Source: Gigantopelta aegis (taxonomy: Eukaryota; Mollusca; Gastropoda; Neomphalida; Peltospiridae). Taken from it: a DNA stretch of 64,000 nt. Positions 1 through 11,870 of this stretch are shown piece after piece. Position numbers and translations under genes: made by a program. Position 1 is the first letter of the stretch. Each line of letters opens with the position of its first letter. The notes under the pieces are model-generated. The model was not told the origin of the DNA. It saw nothing but the letters and a program-made list of their open reading frames with translations, and ran no database searches. The DNA is taken from the NCBI RefSeq assembly GCF_016097555.1, contig NC_054701.1:6781071-6845070 (forward strand). Direction: 5' to 3'.

Positions 1-275
1 GAGTGAGTGCACCGCAAGGCTCAATGGGTATGTGTAAACCACTTGCACCGACCAGTGATCCATAACTGATTCAACAAAGGCCATGATTTGTGCTATCCTG
101 CCTGTGGGAAGCGCAAATAAAATATCCCTTGCTGCTAATCGGAAAGAGTAGCCCATGTAGTGGCGACAGCGGGTTTCCTCTCAAACTCTGTGTGGTCCTT
201 AACCATATGTCTGACGCCATATAACCGTAAATAAAATGTGTTGAGTGCGTCGTTAAATAAAACATTTCTTTCTTA
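1..275 (+). repeat. tRNA-derived SINE, 5' part cut by window edge (tail type 1)
   Basis: Carries the shared SINE core (bottom-strand SINEs give the same text reversed) and ends in the TGTTGAGTGCGTCG tail followed by AAATAAAACATTTCTTTCTT. The start, AGTGCACCGCAAGGCTCAAT, matches the inner part of the head A SINE at 57126-57512, so the missing 5' end should be head A. Confidence 0.85.
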
Positions 276-299
276 CATCGATTGACACACTACAATGTT

Positions 300-515
300 A
301 CTGGAACGTTATCCAAACGAGATCAGTAATATAAATTAAAATCGATTATGGGTAATAAATAGGATATTAAAGTCGCTACCATGTTATATCATGTTTATAT
401 CCCTCGTGAAATAATTTTCATTGTCAATCGCTAGAGCTCGTGACATTTGAAATTTATACCACTCAAGACATAAACATGATACGGAATGGAAGTTCGTTTA
501 ATATCCTATAAGTAC
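300..515. repeat. Foldback (hairpin) MITE, copy 1
   Basis: Two inverted arms, about 356-407 and 465-512, share TAGGATATTAAA and ATCATGTTTAT stretches in opposite orientation around a loop with GCTAGAGCTCGTGA. A second copy with the same arms, loop and left flank (ATCGATTAnGGGTAAT) lies at 47590-47812. Non-coding and non-autonomous; the mobilising family is unknown. Confidence 0.7.
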
Positions 516-889
516 CGGTGTAAATGGAATGCAGATTCTAGGAGCAATAGTCCAATCAGACCTCCATTTCTTAGGAACCATTGTCCTACACGGACTTGTA
601 TACCTGGCTTATTTTTAATCAGTTTTTTCCTTGGACTTGTATTCCTACCGGATTTAAATTCCGTTTACGCCGGCTATATCATAATTTAAAGAAGACAAAT
701 AATCATTATCTTTTACATGTAATACAACGAGCAGAGTAGATTTAGTACTCTCATTACTGAACAGTACTCTTCTAATAACACCGAGCCCACACATTGGTAT
801 ACGCCATTGTATTAGTGGAGATATCGGATTACCTGTGTATAGTGTTACATATAGTCTAGATGAGAAATCTCAAAATGTGACCCTAAGGA
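516..889. other. No gene seen
   Basis: AT-rich sequence between the foldback and the older direct repeat. A loosely repeated GGACTTGTAT motif lies at about 593-640. No reading frame resembles a known family. Confidence 0.5.
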
Positions 890-1310
890 ACCAAACTTTT
901 TAACATTATTTGGATATGCTGATCCAAATTTGTCGGTTCCCAAGCTGGATTTTGAGTCCTTCACCTTCAAAATGGCAAAACAAAAATGGCCGCCACATGG
1001 TTACTAAAGTAAAATAATGTAATATTTTGGCTTATAAATGAGTATATTTATGATATTGGTGGCTATTCCTAAGTAATTTAGGTAAATAAATTGATATTTG
1101 ATATTACTTTGATGTTTTATCAATAATTTAAAGATGGCCGCCATTTGTCTACTAAACCTGAAAATATAACATCTGGGCTTTTAAATCAGGTACTTTTGCT
1201 ACATTGGTGGCTATTTTGTGTCATATAATTAATATTTGATATTTCTGTAATGTTTTAATTAGTAACATTATGAAAATTCCAAGATGGCCGCCAGATGAAA
1301 TTTCCGAAAA
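890..1310. repeat. Diverged direct repeat with AAnATGGCCGCC motifs (left copy)
   Basis: This stretch and 2480-2815 share, in the same order, CCCAAGCTG-type sequence, AAAATGGCCGCCA, GTAAAATAATGTAATATT and later ATGGCCGCC blocks. The two copies flank the 1.1-kb repeat at 1333-2430, so that repeat either inserted into a tandem pair or was duplicated with it. The repeated AAGATGGCCGCC resembles a YY1-type site, but no function can be read from this. Confidence 0.6.
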
Positions 1311-1332
1311 AGTAACTTTTAGGAGCTTTGGA

Positions 1333-2430
1333 TTCCCAGGCTGGAGCTCCACGCGGTAAGACGTGTTTGTTCCGCTTGTGCACACTGCACGTGCTTTCGT
1401 GTGCTCGACTTGGGGGTCCTTCATTTCGTTGTTTTTGTCAGCGAAATGAAGTTTTCTACTGGGATGTATGCGGCCATTGGAACTGATTGAACGCTGGAAC
1501 GCTTCTCGTTTCGACAGCCTGCACCGCCAGGTTGGATTCTTTTTTAGCGAGATTCCTTGCCTCCACGTCATTTCTCCGTCTGACTGTTGACTTGGGTTTT
1601 TTTCGTGACTCGTATGACGGCCATTCTGAAGAACGCCACGGTTGTTCGCGTTTAGTCTCTACATGTCCGAGCCTGTCCTAGCAGCACTGGAATATTGACC
1701 GCCCCACTCTAAGAAGAAATAGGAAGCGGGGTCGGCCCCTACTACTCTTTTTCTAGACTTTACCTTGCTTTATAGTGATGCCATCACCTATCCTCCGGAG
1801 TCGGGCCCGTCCGCACCACTATAGCCTACCAACCCATGACGACTGGACTATACCCTAGTCTGATACTCTCTCTCGTTCAGACGGATCCGGCTTCTCAAGA
1901 TCTGTATTTCAGCACAGCACTACACCTTCAACGTCTATCGACTGTCAATCTAGGGGTTTTCTTGACGGGATGCAACCCATCTCGTCCCTTTAAGCTGTGC
2001 ACCCAAACGGCCTTAACGAGGCCACTCGCGTGGACATATCGATCGGACTTTAAACTTTTAGATCTGCGTTCAAAATGTTATGTCGAAATTACTTCTTTTT
2101 TTTTAAATATTATTAAATAGTCCGATCCTCTCTTCTTTCTCTTATTTAATTTTGGACTGTCCTTCTAAAATGCTCCAAATTATATAAATATTCGGCCGAG
2201 CAGTCAATTCTTTTTTATTTTTGGCTTGTAACCTTTTTAAAAAAAATTATTTATTCTATTAACTTTTTTACTAATTGCTGTTTTCAAAATTCTGCCCATT
2301 TTCACCCCCCCCCCCCCCCTCCCCTCCATCCCGAGTCAGGCCACCGATCTTATCGGAGGTCGGACTCGGGATGGGGGTGTTCGAAACCCTAGTGGTATAT
2401 GGGAACGTTAAACTAGTTATCATCATCATC
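1333..2430. repeat. Unknown 1.1-kb interspersed repeat, copy 1
   Basis: About 90% or more alike by eye to 35427-36490 over its whole length. It begins TTCCCAGnCTGGAGCTCC, holds a poly-C run near 2307-2323, and ends GTTAAACTAGTTATCATC followed by extra ATC units. Short reading frames on both strands match between copies but carry no recognisable domain. The ATC-type tail may suggest the 3' end of a non-LTR element, but this is unproven. Confidence 0.75.
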
Positions 2431-2479
2431 ATTAGGGGCATTGTTAATTAAAAGTGGGAAATATGGGTTTCTAAGAAAA

Positions 2480-2815
2480 TTTGAACATGTTGATTTAAAA
2501 AATAGTGGTCCCCAAGCTGAATTTTAAGTCCTTGACCTACTAAATCTATATCACCAAACAAAATAAAAATGGCAAAACAAAAATGGCCGCCATATGTTTA
2601 CTAAAATAAAATAATGTAATATTTGAATGAGTAAAGTTATGATATTATTAGCTATTCCTATCTCTTTTGTGTCCTAGAAATAATATTTCTGTGATGTTTT
2701 ATTGAAAAATTCAGATGGCCACCATATTTTTACTAAACCCCAAAATGTAACATTTAAGCTGCTATTTAAAGTACCTTTGGTCCACATGGCTAATGCATAA
2801 TTAATGCCATATAGA
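2480..2815. repeat. Diverged direct repeat with AAnATGGCCGCC motifs (right copy)
   Basis: Partner of 890-1310, shorter through internal deletions. It retains GTCCCCAAGCTGAATTTTAA, AAAAATGGCCGCCA and the following GTAATATTT block in the same order and orientation. Confidence 0.55.
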
Positions 2816-3030
2816 AATGTCACTTACAAAGCAAGGATATCTTTCTGTCCCATCACTCAAATGATCATTGAAAAAGTTCGGTATTTGGCATGTCCATTTA
2901 TGCGTCACTGCAATTTATATGGTATTCATACATGTATCCTGGCCTTCACTGTGACTTTTGCAGCCACACAGTGTTGTACAAATTAATCCAGATTTTCTGC
3001 ATTTGCATCGGATGGTCCTACATTGCAACA

Positions 3031-3369
3031 TACCGGCCTCGGTGGCGTCGTGGTTAGTCCATCGGTCTACAGGCTGGTAGGTACAGGGTTCGGATCCCAG
3101 TCGAGGCATGGGGTTTTTAATCCAGATACCGACTCCAAACCCTGAGTAAGTGCTCCGCAAGGCTCAATGGGTAGGTGTAAACCATAACTGGTCCTGCCTG
3201 CGGGAAGCGCATTTAAAAGATCCCTTGCTGCCTTTCGTAAAAGAGTAGCCTGTGTGGCGACATAGGGTTTCCTCTAAAAAAACAGTGTCAGCATTACCAT
3301 ATGTTTGACGTCCAATAGCCGATGATAAGATAAAAAGGTGGCGTCGTTAAATAAAACAAACTTTACTTT
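3031..3369 (+). repeat. SINE, head A with tail type 2, full length
   Basis: The head reads CCTCGGTGGCGTCGTGGTTA, followed by a B-box-like GGTTCGGATCCC; the body ends in CCAATAGCCGATGATAAGAT and GGCGTCGTTAAATAAAAC. Target duplications ACATTGCAACA (3020-3030) and ACATTGCAGCA (3370-3380) flank it. Removing it reconnects the pseudogene frame ...MLQC across the duplication. Confidence 0.9.
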
Positions 3370-4869
3370 ACATTGCAGCATAGTATTTCCAAGTAAGCTG
3401 CTGGAATGGGACTCCGCGGCATCAAAATAGGCTGGTGAAGGAAGTTCTGGTATGGCACAGTGAGATTGTCTCCAGATCATTGTTTGATAATGAACTCGCT
3501 TTATGTGAAACTGCAGGGCATCGCTTGTTGGGGGCAAAGCTTCTGGTTTGCTGGCCTTGGAACAAAACATGTCGTGCTGCACCAAATTAGTCGGTTTGAT
3601 TTACACTGTATATTCTGCACACAAATGTCTCTGTTGATTTTCTGATGGCATCTGTGAGTTCACCTACTCTAAGCCACTGAGTAAGTGATGGTCCGCTTTG
3701 AAGACCTTCCATGATGACCGCTTCGTGTGATTTGATATGTAAGAAGTCGTGTCGCATCCGGTAAGCGCATGCAAAGGAAGCAGTGATTTTGTTGAATTTG
3801 GTAGCAAGTTGTTGAATACCTTTTCGATGGGTATATATCTCTTTTGTTTTGACGTGCCTGACATCATCCAGAGGCTCCTGCACTGTACACGAGGAACATG
3901 GGAAACCAAGCAGCACAAGGACATCCGTATCTCTTGATGATACAACAACCATATTAAACCGTTCCAGGATAGCATGCAACACCAACTTAGTATCGGCCTC
4001 TTCGTGTGCAGCCCTCGGGGAAGCTAAATAGGTTAAGATGTTTGACGATTGAACTTCCTGTCCATCTACAAATCCGCCAGCAACAACAATTTCTGTATGA
4101 TGCAGTGCGTTAGCAAGCAGCTCATCAGACAAGAATTTGAAAAGATCGGCCTTGTTCTCTTGTAGAACCATGAAATTTGACCAGGCTTTTTTGGTAGGGG
4201 TACATCACGGTCTTCTACAACACGTCTGATTGGCTGAGCTTTCTTTTTGCGTCGTACTCTAGTGTTGGACTTGATAGACTTCCAAATATCTATTAAAAAA
4301 TGACATCCACTCTTTGATAACTGGTACCACTTTGCAGTACTGCCCGGATAAATGTGTTTGCTAGGTCACCAAAAAGTCACTGTATTAGGAGGTTTTCCAA
4401 TTCCAACAACTAGTGCTTGCCCATCTATAATAAGGCATGATGCTTTATGTTGAAGATTAATTGTTTCAAGGCATTCAATACCTTCTGTTATTCTGTTAAT
4501 ATATCAGCCAGTACTGACTTGTATCCAGTGCGAAGTGTGCCATTCATTTCAGCAAGTGCTAGAGGCACTGGCATAAGCTCATGGTTCAGTATAGTGGGCG
4601 TATCAACAGGTCGGCCAGCTTCATATGCAATGATGAGTCACTGAAGGACATTTCTGTCTGCTTTCAAAAAGTATTTTTTGTATTTTTCTTTGCTGTCCTT
4701 GACTACACTATACAGTGATGCAAATGTAGATGCATTATTTTAAGCAGTAGATGATGAATGGAGACGACTGGATTGCATCTTGGCTCAGTCACAATTAATC
4801 GCTCTTGTACAAATGTGTCAAGTTGTTTTTGACCGAACTGTTTGGAACCAAGTAATGACTTCTTGATAG

Positions 4870-5109
4870 TAAAGTAAAGTTTGTTTTATTTAACGACGCC
4901 GCTAGAGCACATTGATTTTTTATCTTATCATCGGCTATTGGACGTCAAACATATGGTAATTCTGACACTGTTTTTAGAGGAAACCCGCTGTCGCCACATA
5001 GGCTATTCTTTTTACGACAGGCAGTAAGGGATCTTTTATTTGCGCTTCCCACAGGCAGGATAGCACAAATCATGGCCTTTGTTGAACCAGTTATGGATCA
5101 CTGGTCGGT
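4870..5109 (-). repeat. 5'-truncated SINE, tail type 2
   Basis: It starts from the tail side with GTAAAGTTTGTTTTATTTAA and runs back into the core, lacking the tRNA head. A perfect 13-bp target duplication, GACTTCTTGATAG, lies at 4857-4869 and 5110-5122. It interrupts the HEEADT-family pseudogene. Confidence 0.92.
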
Positions 5110-5649
5110 GACTTCTTGATAGATTCAGTTGCTACATCCTTCGTCACAATATTTTGGAGTGAAGCAGAGTGCATCATTGGAAAACACACTGAATCTTTGG
5201 AATGTATCGACCAATAATTCCTCATCTTCGTTGTCCCATTTTTGTCTTGCTGTTGTACCCTCATTCTGATGAAGAGTGTGACCAGGACATAATTCGTACA
5301 TTGAATATGTTTCAGTTGCTATTTGAGATCGCAGATCGGTTAATAGTCACGCTTTCTTGTCATCCAAGCAATCTGGCGAAGGGCCCAGAAATGGGGGCAT
5401 AGCCACCATACTTAGTGCTAATCGACATTCAGAATTTTAATTTATTAATAAATACAATAAAAGTACATAGAGATGTACGTCAAATTGACTGGATTTATCT
5501 CGTTTCTGTTAATATTTACTTAGTTTTATCATATACACAGAAGAATGTGCTAACATCTGTTTTGGGGACAGGGATGGAGCAGCAAACGTGTCTTCCGATA
5601 TCAACGAAATGATAATACTACAATGCACTTTTACTTTGGGGTCTGCTGT

Positions 5650-5735
5650 ACGAATTTCGAAAACTCGAACTCCCTGATACTCGAACTATTTCGTCGTCCC
5701 CTTCAACTTCGAGTTAACGAAGTTCGACTGTATAT
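5650..5735. repeat. pogo/Tigger-like transposon terminus (fragment)
   Basis: The sequence carries ACTCGAACTCCC, ACTTCGAGTTAACGAAGTTC and a terminal GACTG, the layout of pogo/Tigger-type terminal repeats. No transposase and no opposite end are visible. Confidence 0.4.
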
Positions 5736-5749
5736 ATATATGTACATAC

Positions 5750-5750
5750 A

Positions 5751-5787
<37 letters not shown>

Positions 5788-5823
5788 ATTTGTGGGTTTC
5801 TCTCTGCGTTTGTCTATATATGT

Positions 5824-5855
<32 letters not shown>

Positions 5856-5890
5856 TGTGTGTGTGTGTGTGTGTACGTACGTGCGTGCGT
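5750..5890. repeat. (TG)n microsatellite, interrupted
   Basis: Two long TG tracts separated by a short GGATTTGTGGGTTTCTCTC interruption, with flanking ACGTACGTGCGTGC. The cysteine/valine or histidine/threonine reading frames over it are artefacts of the dinucleotide. Confidence 0.95.
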
Positions 5891-5899
5891 GTTGGCATC

Positions 5900-6430
5900 A
5901 GGGGTTGGAATATTTATTTTAATAGTATTAGGTTTTGTGAACCAAGTGTTATAAATGACATCATTATTATATTATGATTTATTCTCTATTTACAAGAAGT
6001 AGTCATATATCCCTCGACGATTAATTAACAGGTAACGTTATCTATACAAGACATTGAACGCAAATGTGTAGGAAACCGCCGCCTATACTTCTTCCTGTTC
6101 AATTAGGTCTTCAGTACAGTGTGCTGGTTCCAGCTGAAAGTAGTTCCCTCGCGAAATATATACCTCAGTGATCAATCACATACACAATCTCCCGCAACTC
6201 CTCAACACATGGTTTTCAAATGTTATCACGGGACAAATAAATTGTCCAAGATCAGTGGAGGTGTTCTGGATTGCATTTCAAGACGATTTATTTCAATGAC
6301 TCGAGGTATATGCAATTAAAAAACACCAGTATCGTCAAATTTAGTAATCAGCTAATGGCCACACATTAGGCCCGTGGGACCCATAGTGCCGAGGTGTGTG
6401 TGTGGGGGGGGGCGGGGGGGGCTTGTGAAC
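5900..6430. other. No gene seen
   Basis: Unique AT-rich sequence leading into a G-rich run at about 6400-6420 that precedes the 63-bp minisatellite. Confidence 0.4.
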
Positions 6431-6434
6431 GTCA

Positions 6435-7960
6435 AATAGTATTGCCACGGACGTGCATATCGAGACAGACTAGCTGCCTTGATCTTCAAAACATAATCAA
6501 CAAGCTGCCACGGACGTGCATATCGAGACAGACTAGCTGCCTTGGTCTTCAAAACATAACCAACAAGCTGCCACGGGCGTGCATATCGAGACAGACTAGC
6601 TGCCTTGGTCTTCAAAACATAACCAACAAGCTGCCACGGACGTGCATATCGAGACAGACTAGCTGCCTTGGTCTTCAAAACATAACCAACAAGCTGTCAC
6701 GGACGTGCATATCGAGACAGACTAGCTGCCTTGATCTTCAAAACATAACCAACAAGCTGCCACGGACGTGCATATCGAGACAGACTAGCTGCCTTGATCT
6801 TCAAAACATAACCAACAAGCTGCCACGGACGTGCATATCGAGACAGACTAGCTGCCTTGATCTTCAAAACATAACCAACAAGCTGCCACGGACGTGCATA
6901 TAGAGACAGACTAGCTGCCTTGGTCTTCAACACATAACCAACAAGCTGCCACGGACGTGCATATAGAGACAGACTAGCTGCCTTGGTCTTCAAAACATAA
7001 CCAACAAGCTGCCACGGACGTGCATATCGAGACAGACTAGCTGCCTTGGTCTTCAAAACATAACCAACAAGCTGCCACGGACGTGCATATCGAGACAGAC
7101 TAGCTGCCTTGGTCTTCAAAACATAACCAACAAGCTGCCACGGGCGTGCATATCGAGACAGACTAGCTGCCTTGGTCTTCAAAACATAACCAACAAGCTG
7201 CCACGGACGTGCATATCGAGACAGACTAGCTGCCTTGGTCTTCAAAACATAACCAACAAGCTGTCACGGACGTGCATATCGAGACAGACTAGCTGCCTTG
7301 ATCTTCAAAACATAACCAACAAGCTGCCACGGACGTGCATATCGAGACAGACTAGCTGCCTTGATCTTCAAAACATAACCAACAAGCTGCCACGGACGTG
7401 CATATCGAGACAGACTAGCTGCCTTGATCTTCAAAACATAACCAACAAGCTGCCACGGACGTGCATATAGAGACAGACTAGCTGCCTTGGTCTTCAACAC
7501 ATAACCAACAAGCTGCCACGGACGTGCATATAGAGACAGACTAGCTGCCTTGGTCTTCAAAACATAACCAACAAGCTGCCACGGACGTGCATATCGAGAC
7601 AGACTAGCTGCCTTGGTCTTCAAAACATAACCAACAAGCTGCCACGGACGTGCATATCGAGACAGACTAGCTGCCTTGGTCTTCAAAACATAACCAACAA
7701 GCTGCCACGGGCGTGCATATCGAGACAGACTAGCTGCCTTGGTCTTCAAAACATAACCAACAAGCTGCCACGGACGTGCATATCGAGACAGACTAGCTGC
7801 CTTGGTCTTCAAAACATAACCAACAAGCTGCCACGGACGTGCATATCGAGACAGACTAGCTGCCTTGATCTTCAAGACATAACCAACAAGCTGCCACGGA
7901 CGTGCATATCGAGACAGACTAGCTGCCTTGATCTTCAAAACATAATCAACAAGCTGCGCA
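6435..7960. repeat. 63-bp minisatellite, about 24 copies, with a 567-bp higher-order period
   Basis: The unit begins GCCACGGACGTGCATATCGA and ends ATAACCAACAAGCT; copies differ at a few fixed sites (CTTGG/CTTGA, TATCGA/TATAGA, CACGGAC/CACGGGC). The rare AAGCTGTCACGG variant recurs at 6691 and 7258, exactly 567 bp or nine units apart, followed by the same order of variants. Because 63 is a multiple of three, long reading frames exist on both strands; they are not taken as genes. Confidence 0.95.
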
Positions 7961-8381
7961 CGAACAATTGTAGCCTCCTTCATTAACACTTATCATTTGC
8001 TGTCAATGTTAATAATATCAGGTTACAACTGATGACGTCTAGCTGTGTTTAAAATGTGTAACTCGAAACAGTTGCCATTCCATTCTCTGTATAGGCGTCT
8101 TTTCACCGTGTCAGTCAAAGGTTTGAAGCATTTGCATCTGGGTTTTTCGATATGGGCTGATGACAGATGTCAATTGTGGTGGGGTTTGTTTTTGTTTGGT
8201 TTATTCTTTTTTTTCTTTTTTCTTTTTTTCTTTTGGGGGGGGGGGGGGGTTGTGCATGTTCTAACTTAATTTCATTATTGGCTGCAATGTTAATGTCACT
8301 AGGATGTGTTAATATTAGGTGTGCACGAAAGACTTCCTATGTGGGTTGGCTGGGGGTGTACAGCATAAAGGTTGACGTTTA

Positions 8382-8429
<48 letters not shown>

Positions 8430-8750
8430 ATTATTGTTTAATTCATTCATTATTTTAGTTTTTTTCAATGACCTAATATAGTGTTTTAAAACAGTTCTGT
8501 CTAGTCTGACGGGAGAATAGTGTCTGTCAACTTATCACACATCCTGTCGAGACTGGTTCTGCGACTGATAGTAAGGATGCTATACAAGCACAAGCAAATA
8601 CACACTGGGGGTGGAGGTGGGTGGGATGGCTGAGATCGAGTGCACAAAATTTCTAGTGGCTCTGTAGATATGCTTTTCCGTAAAATTGTGAAAACAAGAT
8701 GACTAAGGTGCCCTAAAATGCATTATTCGGCATTCTATAAGTAAAATTAA
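7961..8750. other. No gene seen; low-complexity tracts
   Basis: Holds a T-rich then G-rich run at 8200-8250 and a (CA)n microsatellite at 8383-8426. No protein-like frame is recognised. Confidence 0.5.
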
Positions 8751-9125
8751 AGGGACATTCCTGAGTTTGCTGCATTGTAAGATATTCCCGACTAATAAAA
8801 TAGTTCTACGATTAAACTTACATGTTAAATATATGTTCTTGTTTAGAGTCTGTATATTCTATATGTTTCTGGTCGTCTTAATATTTGTAAGAAGCTCAAA
8901 CTGGATTTTGTCTTCAAATATTTTCGTACGTACGAAAAAAGTATATTTTAGGAAATAAAATGACATTTAACCTAGTACAAATATGAGAACTAACAGACAC
9001 ACGTTTAATATACAGCCACTAATATTTTATGCAGAAAAATAAATTTGTTATGCAATTATAATCGTTAAAAAGTCTCTGTTAGTCGATAACATCTTAAAAA
9101 TTGTAACAAACTCGGGAATGTCCCT
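8751..9125. repeat. Palindromic MITE with TTAA target duplications, copy 1
   Basis: The terminal inverted repeat AGGGACATTCC is followed by GAGTTTG, and TTAA lies at 8747-8750 and 9126-9129. The two halves are roughly complementary, with a central TTCGTACGTACGAA. Family copies lie at 16304-16610, 22578-22934, 48572-48951 and, as a half, at 54475-54718. The TTAA target fits piggyBac- or Kolobok-type transposase. No coding sequence. Confidence 0.88.
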
Positions 9126-9983
9126 TTAATCTCTGCCTTGAGATTTACTGCCAATAATTTGTTTTCCTTCAGAATTATGGGGGTGGGCTAGCATCCCCCC
9201 CCCCCCCCCCCCTCCGCTTTGCCTGCTATATCAAAGTCACAAGTATTATACGTCGCTATTTTTTTGTTACATGTATTTGTGATAAATAGCAACAAATACA
9301 TCCTACACATAATCTTTGCTTTAAAAAACTCGTGAATGTTGAAATTGTAATACGCTATTATAAACAGAATCGGGTTCGGTACAAATAGATCCCTATCTTA
9401 ACAGGTCGTGAAACCAGAGAATCCACACAACCTGGCAATTTCCAATTCGTTGTCGGCGGCTGAATTGGACCAACAGAGATACATGAGTTGAACAGACAGC
9501 AAACCTGTCGTCAACATCTTCATGATATAACGTTACGGAGTATTCGCTTCTACTGAACGCAGCATATAGTCCGTCGGTCGTCCTTTAAAGATTCTTCAAT
9601 ATATTTATAAAAAATAAAATATATTAAATTATTTTCTTGTAATTTTTATGGATATAATTTATTATAGCTGAATGTATACTGTTTACAAAAGTTAATAAAT
9701 AATTTTGTCGGGAAACTTTTATTATGCATTTTTTAAAATATGCTCTTTTGTACCGCCGTAGCAATGGCCTAGTCTGAGGACATAACTGTAGGTGGAGCTG
9801 CATTGGAATATCGTGACGAACACCTGATGTTACGGCACATACGGTCGTACTAACTGTTTATGGACTATGACATGACTGCGCGTCTTTCAAGTTTGCACAA
9901 CGTGTTTCAAGAGTGACACATTATCGTAGGTTGCTTTTCCCGTGATGATGGTCATCTCAGCACAAATCCCTTTGATCCGTGAC

Positions 9984-10063
9984 TTGATACACTAACATTT
10001 TGATACACTAACATGTTGATACACTAACATGTTGATCTACTAACGTGTTGATCTACTAACATT
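9984..10063. repeat. 16-bp tandem repeat, five copies
   Basis: Units TTGATACACTAACATG, with TTGATCTACTAACGTG variants, start at 9984, 10000, 10016, 10032 and 10048. Confidence 0.85.
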
Positions 10064-10984
10064 TGTTTGAAGGCAGCAGCCGATGAATGGTTCGAGTCGG
10101 GTGTCGTTATACATTCCTCAATTCATCTTCTTTTCTTATTGTTTCACTCCCGTTAAAATGCGTTTAATTTATTGATTTAGTACTTCACATAGTAAAAAAA
10201 AAAAAACAGCAAACAAACAAAACAACAAAAACAATAACTAAAAAAAACCCCCCAAAACCCAATAAATCTCTCCCCTCCAAAAAATCAACAACAAAAAACC
10301 ACCACAAAACAAAACAAAATGAAACAACACAAGCAAACAGCAATACGTGTTTTTATATCGAGTAAAACAGTGAAAAGACGTCGACGCGACATTGGTAGTC
10401 GTCGCACGCGTGTTCAATTACTGTTTCTAATGACTAGTTATTGGAAATATGTTTACCAGTCTAGTCAAACTGTGTGCCATGCCAGACACGACCGATTAAT
10501 AATTCACTGTGCTTCGTCTGTTTGCAAACTGCCATTTGAACTTAGTGGAGAGCACACAAAACCAGTCTAATTTAATAGTCAGTCATTCAAAATGCAAGGA
10601 CCCTCTAATACAATAAGTGATGAATTAAAAATGGCTTCCATTCTGTGTTGTGAATGCATAACTAGTAAGAAACGTGATATTTGGCATGATTATACCCGTG
10701 TATATTGTTCACAAGCTACTTAAATAAGATAGTATTATTGTAGTGTTAGTATATATTCCCAATCTTCTGTTTCTGTATAACGTGTATAAATACGTGCGAG
10801 GGGTATAGTAACTTCGTAGCAGTCGTTATGCGGCAAATTAGGGAGTGCCTCCAAAAGCGTCTAGTCTCATTCATTTGCAGCACAAACATGGACTGGTTAT
10901 TATCCGTATATATGTGATTCACCCATGGGAATTCTTTTCTTCGCTGTTTTGCATGTTAATATGGTGGACAGTATATCAGAAATG

Positions 10985-11135
10985 GGGTAATCGTAATCAG
11001 TAATTGATTGTAATCGATAACATGTGTTCATGTAATCGCCATACATTGTTTGAGACTGCTATGTAATCGCAATCGTAATCGATTACATTGCTAATGTAAT
11101 CAACGATTACTTTCATGATTACTTATAAGTTACCA
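10985..11135. repeat. TAATCG-rich quasi-palindromic block
   Basis: Repeated TAATCG/CGATTA motifs occur on both strands, including GTAATCGATTACAT. Similar sequence is common in invertebrate interspersed repeats. Homeodomain-type TAAT cores are incidental unless shown otherwise. Confidence 0.5.
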
Positions 11136-11576
11136 AACCCCTTAGGTATGTTTAGCATCAACGGCAGCACTGATCAATCAGTGTTCATCATAGAACGGAT
11201 ATTCCTTTGTCTTCTACTCTAATAGTAGAACTGTCCGTATATACTAATCAACCCAATTGAAAGTTAGCATCAGTATTGCATTTTATAACAAAAACATAAT
11301 AAATTATAATTTAAAATACAATTATATTTTACCTAGAATGTGCTTTTAAATAGTTTAGAATTTTAAATGTTTGGAGTGTCTCGTGGGCTTTTTGACCGGA
11401 TGCTGTACTTTATAACCTTTGTATATATTCATATATTTATACTCTGTGATTTGCGTACAGCATCTGACAATAAAACAACTTGTCTACTACTTCTTCTAGT
11501 ACTACCATTTACCTTAAAAACAGGGAATTATCATGACTGGATTATCAAATCAATGAAACAAAGGAGGATGAATATT

Positions 11577-11870
11577 TTTTTAACAACACCACTGAAGCAC
11601 ATTGATTAATTAATCATCGGCTGTTGGATGTCAAACATATGGTTATTCTAACTCGTAGTCAACAGAGGAAACCCGCTACATTTTTTTGTAATGCAGAAAG
11701 GAATCGTTTATATGCACTTTCCCACAGACAGGAAAGCACATACCACGGCCTTTGTTCAGTTGTGATGCACTGGTTGGAACGAGAAAAACCCCCAATCATT
11801 TGAATGGGTTCACCAAGGTGGTTCGATCCTGCGACGCAAGAACCTCAAGCGAGCACTCAACCGACTGATG
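11577..11870 (-). repeat. SINE, minus orientation, tail type 2, diverged
   Basis: Starts TTTTTTTAACAACACCAC and includes TCATCGGCTGTTGGATGTCA, GGAAACCCGCTAC and CACGGCCTTTGTTC. The 3' side shows a degenerate head B remnant (CAAGCGAGCACTCAACC). Confidence 0.8.

Larger units (their letters stand above)
2918..5400 (-). pseudogene. Decayed copy of a multicopy invertebrate family with HEEADT and DTDVLVLL motifs
   Basis: Read on the minus strand from about 5400 down, protein-like pieces follow in a sensible order: FSVFSNDALCFTPKYCDEG; then AYEAGRPVDTPTILNHELMP and LALAEMNGTLRTGYKSVLAD; then the best-preserved block (3587-4171) with SPRAAHEEADTKLVLHA and SSRDTDVLVLLG; then LPPTSDALQFHIKRVHYQT (about 3450-3550); and last a cysteine-rich tail, CKCRKSGLICTTLCGC (about 2930-3000). 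The middle resembles PIN/FEN-like acidic motifs, but function is unknown to me. Several frameshifts and stops separate the blocks, for example between the piece ending near 4180 and the 3587-4171 frame. Two SINEs with target duplications sit inside it. The family is abundant in molluscs, crustaceans and fish, so it may itself be element-borne. Confidence 0.75.
9130..11575. other. No gene seen; low-complexity and short repeats
   Basis: About 2.4 kb without recognisable coding sequence. It holds a poly-C run near 9196-9212, a 16-bp tandem repeat (9984-10063), an A-rich tract (10190-10320) and a TAATCG-rich block (10985-11135). Confidence 0.5.

Noticed and set aside
1836-2120. 94-codon frame repeated at 35912-36190
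   Set aside because: Shared only because both lie in copies of the 1.1-kb repeat; no family match and small indels alter its end.
6697-7989. Frames with KTKAASLSRYARPWQLVGYVL-type repeats
   Set aside because: Product of the 63-bp unit; open on both strands, no start context or homology.
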